Assembly: GCA_949296475.1 (NCBI GenBank)
Contig: CASFOK010000016.1
Location: forward strand, 1 to 36,211
Direction: 5' to 3'
DNA from: an uncultured Pseudomonadota bacterium
GTDB lineage: Bacteria; Pseudomonadota; Alphaproteobacteria; Rs-D84
Length of the DNA: 36,211 nt
How positions within the stretch are numbered: the first letter of the stretch is position 1; every line of letters begins with the position of its first letter. Under the pieces are notes generated by a model. That model did no database searches and was not told the DNA's origin. It saw nothing but the letters and a program-made list of their open reading frames with translations. This document shows positions 34,273 through 36,211 of this stretch, in pieces. The translations under genes and the position numbers were made by a program.

Positions 34273-34304
34273 CTATACTTTATAAAATAATAAACTATAC
34301 TTTA
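34273..34304 (+). promoter_or_regulatory. Direct repeat with two TATACT boxes before tsaC
   Basis: CTATACTTTA occurs twice, 22 bp apart (34273-34282 and 34295-34304). Each copy has a TATACT hexamer; the second (34296-34301) ends 7 nt before the tsaC ATG. No clear -35 box or ribosome binding site, so either a leaderless start or a repeat-type operator is possible. Confidence 0.35.
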
Positions 34305-34308
34305 CTTC

Positions 34309-34878
34309 ATGACAGATTTATATGATAAAAATTTCTTAAAAAAATTAAATGAACATTTATCACGTGGCGGCGTTATCGCTTTTCCGACTGACACAGTCTG
34401 GGGGTTGGGTGCATTGCCGACACGCGCAGGCGCAGACGCAATATTTGAACTAAAACAACGCCCAAAAGAAAAGCACCTGATAATAATGTCTGATAGTTTT
34501 GAACACATAAAACAATATATGCAGGACTATCCTGAAAAAGCCTTTGAACTCGCCCAAAAATATTGGCCAGGTGCTTTGACTATCGGGGTCCCAGTTGCTG
34601 AAACGGATTCTATGTCTTTTGGCGGTGTGCGCGTTCCAAACTATAAGCCATTCCAAGAATTATGCGCGGTTATTGACGGTCACTGCTTGGCAACAACTTC
34701 TGCAAATATATCCGGACAACCACCGCTACAATCTGCAGAAGAAATACAACAGCAATTTCCTGAAATTATCGTAATTGATAATGCTTTTGATAAAATGGGC
34801 GGTGCACCAAGTACTGTTGCAATTCTAACTGATAATGAAGTAAAGATTGTACGCGCTGGCGCAGTTGAAATTAAATAG
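34309..34878 (+). CDS. tsaC: Threonylcarbamoyl-AMP synthase
   Basis: 189 residues, YrdC/Sua5 family: GGVIAFPTDTVWGLG near residue 16, KQRPKEKHLI near residue 45, LAQKYWPGALTI, LATTSANISGQPP and a C-terminal GGAPSTVA...IVRAGA. It makes threonylcarbamoyl-AMP from Thr, bicarbonate and ATP for t6A modification of tRNAs that read ANN codons. It is the short TsaC form without the Sua5 C-terminal domain. Its 3' end overlaps the convergent glycosylase gene by 8 nt. Confidence 0.92.
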   Translation: MTDLYDKNFLKKLNEHLSRGGVIAFPTDTVWGLGALPTRAGADAIFELKQRPKEKHLIIMSDSFEHIKQYMQDYPEKAFELAQKYWPGALTIGVPVAETDSMSFGGVRVPNYKPFQELCAVIDGHCLATTSANISGQPPLQSAEEIQQQFPEIIVIDNAFDKMGGAPSTVAILTDNEVKIVRAGAVEIK

Positions 34879-35407
34879 GTTTACTTATAAAACGGCTACC
34901 TTTTATAGCAAATCGCCAAGGTAATTCTGCATCTATCCCGGCATAATCAATACCTATTCTTTTTCCTGCAAGCATTTCAGGCACAGAATCACGTGACTCT
35001 ATCCATATTTTTTTACTATTACATAAATCTATCTTATTATCAGAACGGGTAATACCTAAAAACCGCGTAAGTTTACCTGGACCTTCACAACCTTTGTATT
35101 CCAGCGCACGAATTAAAACAGCTGCTGCGACACCTTCTTTGTCCAAGACAATATTCAGCATATTATACATACCATAGCAGAGATAAACATAAGTATGCCC
35201 GCCAGACAAAAACATTGCATCATTTCGCGCGGTGCATTTTCCACCAAAAGCGTGACAGCCACGCTCTGAATCAAGATATAATTCTAGTTCACAAATACGC
35301 GCACGAAATACTGAATTATCTTGCAACCTGTAACATAAATAAGCACCAACAAGTTGCTTTGCCGCGTCCATCGGATTTTGTAAAAAGAAATCGCGTCCCA
35401 GAATCAT
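34871..35407 (-). CDS. 3-methyladenine DNA glycosylase (AAG/MPG family)
   Basis: 178 residues. Fits the Aag family: GRDFFLQNP at the start, RICELELYL with the catalytic Glu near residue 41, CHAFGGKCTARNDAMF, YVYLCYGMYNMLNIV, AVLIRALE, GPGKLTRFLGI and the C-terminal PWRFAIKGSRFIS. It removes alkylated purines to start base-excision repair. Members of this family in bacteria are often called Mpg. An extended -10 box ends 9 nt before the ATG and no ribosome binding site is seen, so a leaderless start is likely. Confidence 0.9.
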   Translation of the reverse strand: MILGRDFFLQNPMDAAKQLVGAYLCYRLQDNSVFRARICELELYLDSERGCHAFGGKCTARNDAMFLSGGHTYVYLCYGMYNMLNIVLDKEGVAAAVLIRALEYKGCEGPGKLTRFLGITRSDNKIDLCNSKKIWIESRDSVPEMLAGKRIGIDYAGIDAELPWRFAIKGSRFISKPI

Positions 35408-35416
35408 AAATAAAAG

Positions 35417-35425
35417 AATATACCA
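35417..35425 (-). promoter_or_regulatory. Extended -10 promoter of the glycosylase gene (leaderless)
   Basis: TGGTATATT on the minus strand, ending 9 nt before the ATG at 35407. Confidence 0.5.
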
Positions 35426-35468
35426 CTGACAAATAAAGGCAATAAAAAACTGTCATAACCGGCAAAAA

Positions 35469-35710
35469 CTAAGTTTTTAATATATGTGCAGTTATAATAG
35501 TATTACTATTGGCGTTTATAGTCAGAACAAAATCACGACCGTATATATAATAATTCTTGCCACGGCGAATAACAGAATCTTGTGAGGCGCCCCCCGCACG
35601 ATACCATGCAACAATATCATCTGTTTCCAGCTTCAAATTATATTTCCCAACCTGTGGTATGTAAAGATTGTATAGGAAAATTCATCTAAATCCCAGGCCA
35701 CAAAGAAATA
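35469..35710 (-). pseudogene. Frameshifted remnant downstream of the rRNA operon
   Basis: In the gene-free stretch 35408-35778 the minus strand still reads as protein in two frames. The first frame (35710 to about 35650) gives FVAWDLDEFSYTIFTYH; the second (from about 35675 to the TAG at 35469-35471) gives QVGKYNLKLETDD, IVAWYRAGGASQD, SVIRRGKNYYIYGRDF and a tail ending HILKT. The two overlap near TACCACAGG, so one base gained or lost would join them. No ATG opens either piece; a GTG at 35701 is the only candidate start. I do not recognise the family. It follows the rRNA terminator directly. A sequencing or assembly error is an alternative to real decay. Confidence 0.5.
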
Positions 35711-35718
35711 TTACAGAG

Positions 35719-35746
35719 CAAAAAGAAAACCGCCCGATTGGGCGGT
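35719..35746 (-). terminator. Terminator of the rRNA operon
   Basis: Minus strand: ACCGCCC, 4-nt loop, GGGCGGT, TTTCTTTTT. Lies about 32 nt after the 5S gene. Confidence 0.9.
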
Positions 35747-35778
35747 TAAAATTCGGTTTCCATGTCGGACTGGATTTA

Positions 35779-35893
35779 TTCTGGCGACGACCTACTCTTC
35801 CGTGGCTTAAGCCAAAGTACCATCGGCGATACGGGGTTTCCCTGTCTGGTTCGGGATGGAACAGAGGGTGACTCCCGCTCAATAATCACCAGA
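35779..35893 (-). rRNA. rrf: 5S ribosomal RNA
   Basis: The minus strand shows the conserved 5S core (GAACCAGACAGGGAAACC region, CGCCGATGGTACT, GGAAGAGTAGGTCG) between complementary ends TCTGG and CCAGA. The terminal stem is extended beyond the mature RNA: CTGGATTTATTCTGG at 35770-35784 pairs perfectly with 35889-35903, a processing stem. Ends are estimated to within a few bases. Confidence 0.93.
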
Positions 35894-35990
35894 ATAAATC
35901 CAGCGAACATTCGTAAATTCATTTCAAATCAACATGCTTTGAACTTACTCTTCAAGCATACGTCTGACTTAACAAAAAGTCAAACAAAAA

Positions 35991-36211
<221 letters not shown>

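Overview
The window looks like an AT-rich alphaproteobacterial chromosome from a small-genome, probably host-associated lineage, similar in style to uncultured gut alphaproteobacteria or to Rickettsiales. The clues are a ribosomal protein L31 without zinc cysteines, a SuhB-type protein of alphaproteobacterial flavour, several tandem VirB6/TrbL-like membrane proteins, a MliC-type lysozyme inhibitor, a PagL-like outer membrane enzyme and large Cys-rich secreted proteins. This placement is inference; no 16S gene is present to confirm it.

Layout. 1-109: start of a secreted Cys-containing protein running off the left edge. 212-3891 (minus): DUF2147 protein, valS and an acyl-ACP thioesterase as one operon. 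4016-4420: an orphan gene. 4430-6450 (minus): ComF-type phosphoribosyltransferase and an OmpA-like periplasmic protein. 6524-12311 (minus): a cell-wall block of murG, ftsW, mraY, a MliC-like lipoprotein and penicillin-binding protein 1A. 12361-13439 (minus): a candidate small RNA, a SuhB-family protein that has lost its catalytic residues, and rpmE. 13518-20776: an unknown gene and five polytopic VirB6/TrbL-like proteins (one minus, four in a plus-strand operon). 20784-23610: UvrD/PcrA helicase and a DnaQ-type exonuclease. 23638-29711: two large paralogous Cys-rich secreted proteins flanking rplU-rpmA, then a PagL-like protein. 29712-32770 (minus): a small Cys-rich protein and pyruvate phosphate dikinase. 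32931-34265 (plus): a structured RNA of about 220 nt with its own promoter and terminator, directly before a LamG-like secreted protein. 34309-35407: tsaC and an alkyladenine DNA glycosylase, convergent. 35469-36211 (minus): end of an rRNA operon (23S 3' end, 5S, terminator) followed by a frameshifted gene remnant.

Two window-wide signals stand out. First, about ten genes have a sigma70-type -10 box (often an extended TGnTATAAT box) ending only 6-10 nt before the start codon and no Shine-Dalgarno sequence, so their mRNAs are predicted to be leaderless or nearly so; other genes here have ordinary ribosome binding sites, so both modes appear to coexist. Second, there are several RNA structures the genes do not explain: the 32931-33154 multi-hairpin RNA, the 12361-12432 candidate small RNA, a perfect 12-bp hairpin that contains the mraY start codon, and an 11-bp 5'-UTR hairpin before one of the Cys-rich genes.

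How the genes work together: MraY, MurG, FtsW and PBP1A cover lipid II synthesis and glycan polymerisation, and the MliC-like lipoprotein would protect that wall against host lysozyme. The VirB6-like set suggests an elaborated type IV secretion inner-membrane platform, but no other T4SS component lies in the window, so that role is inferred from protein architecture only.
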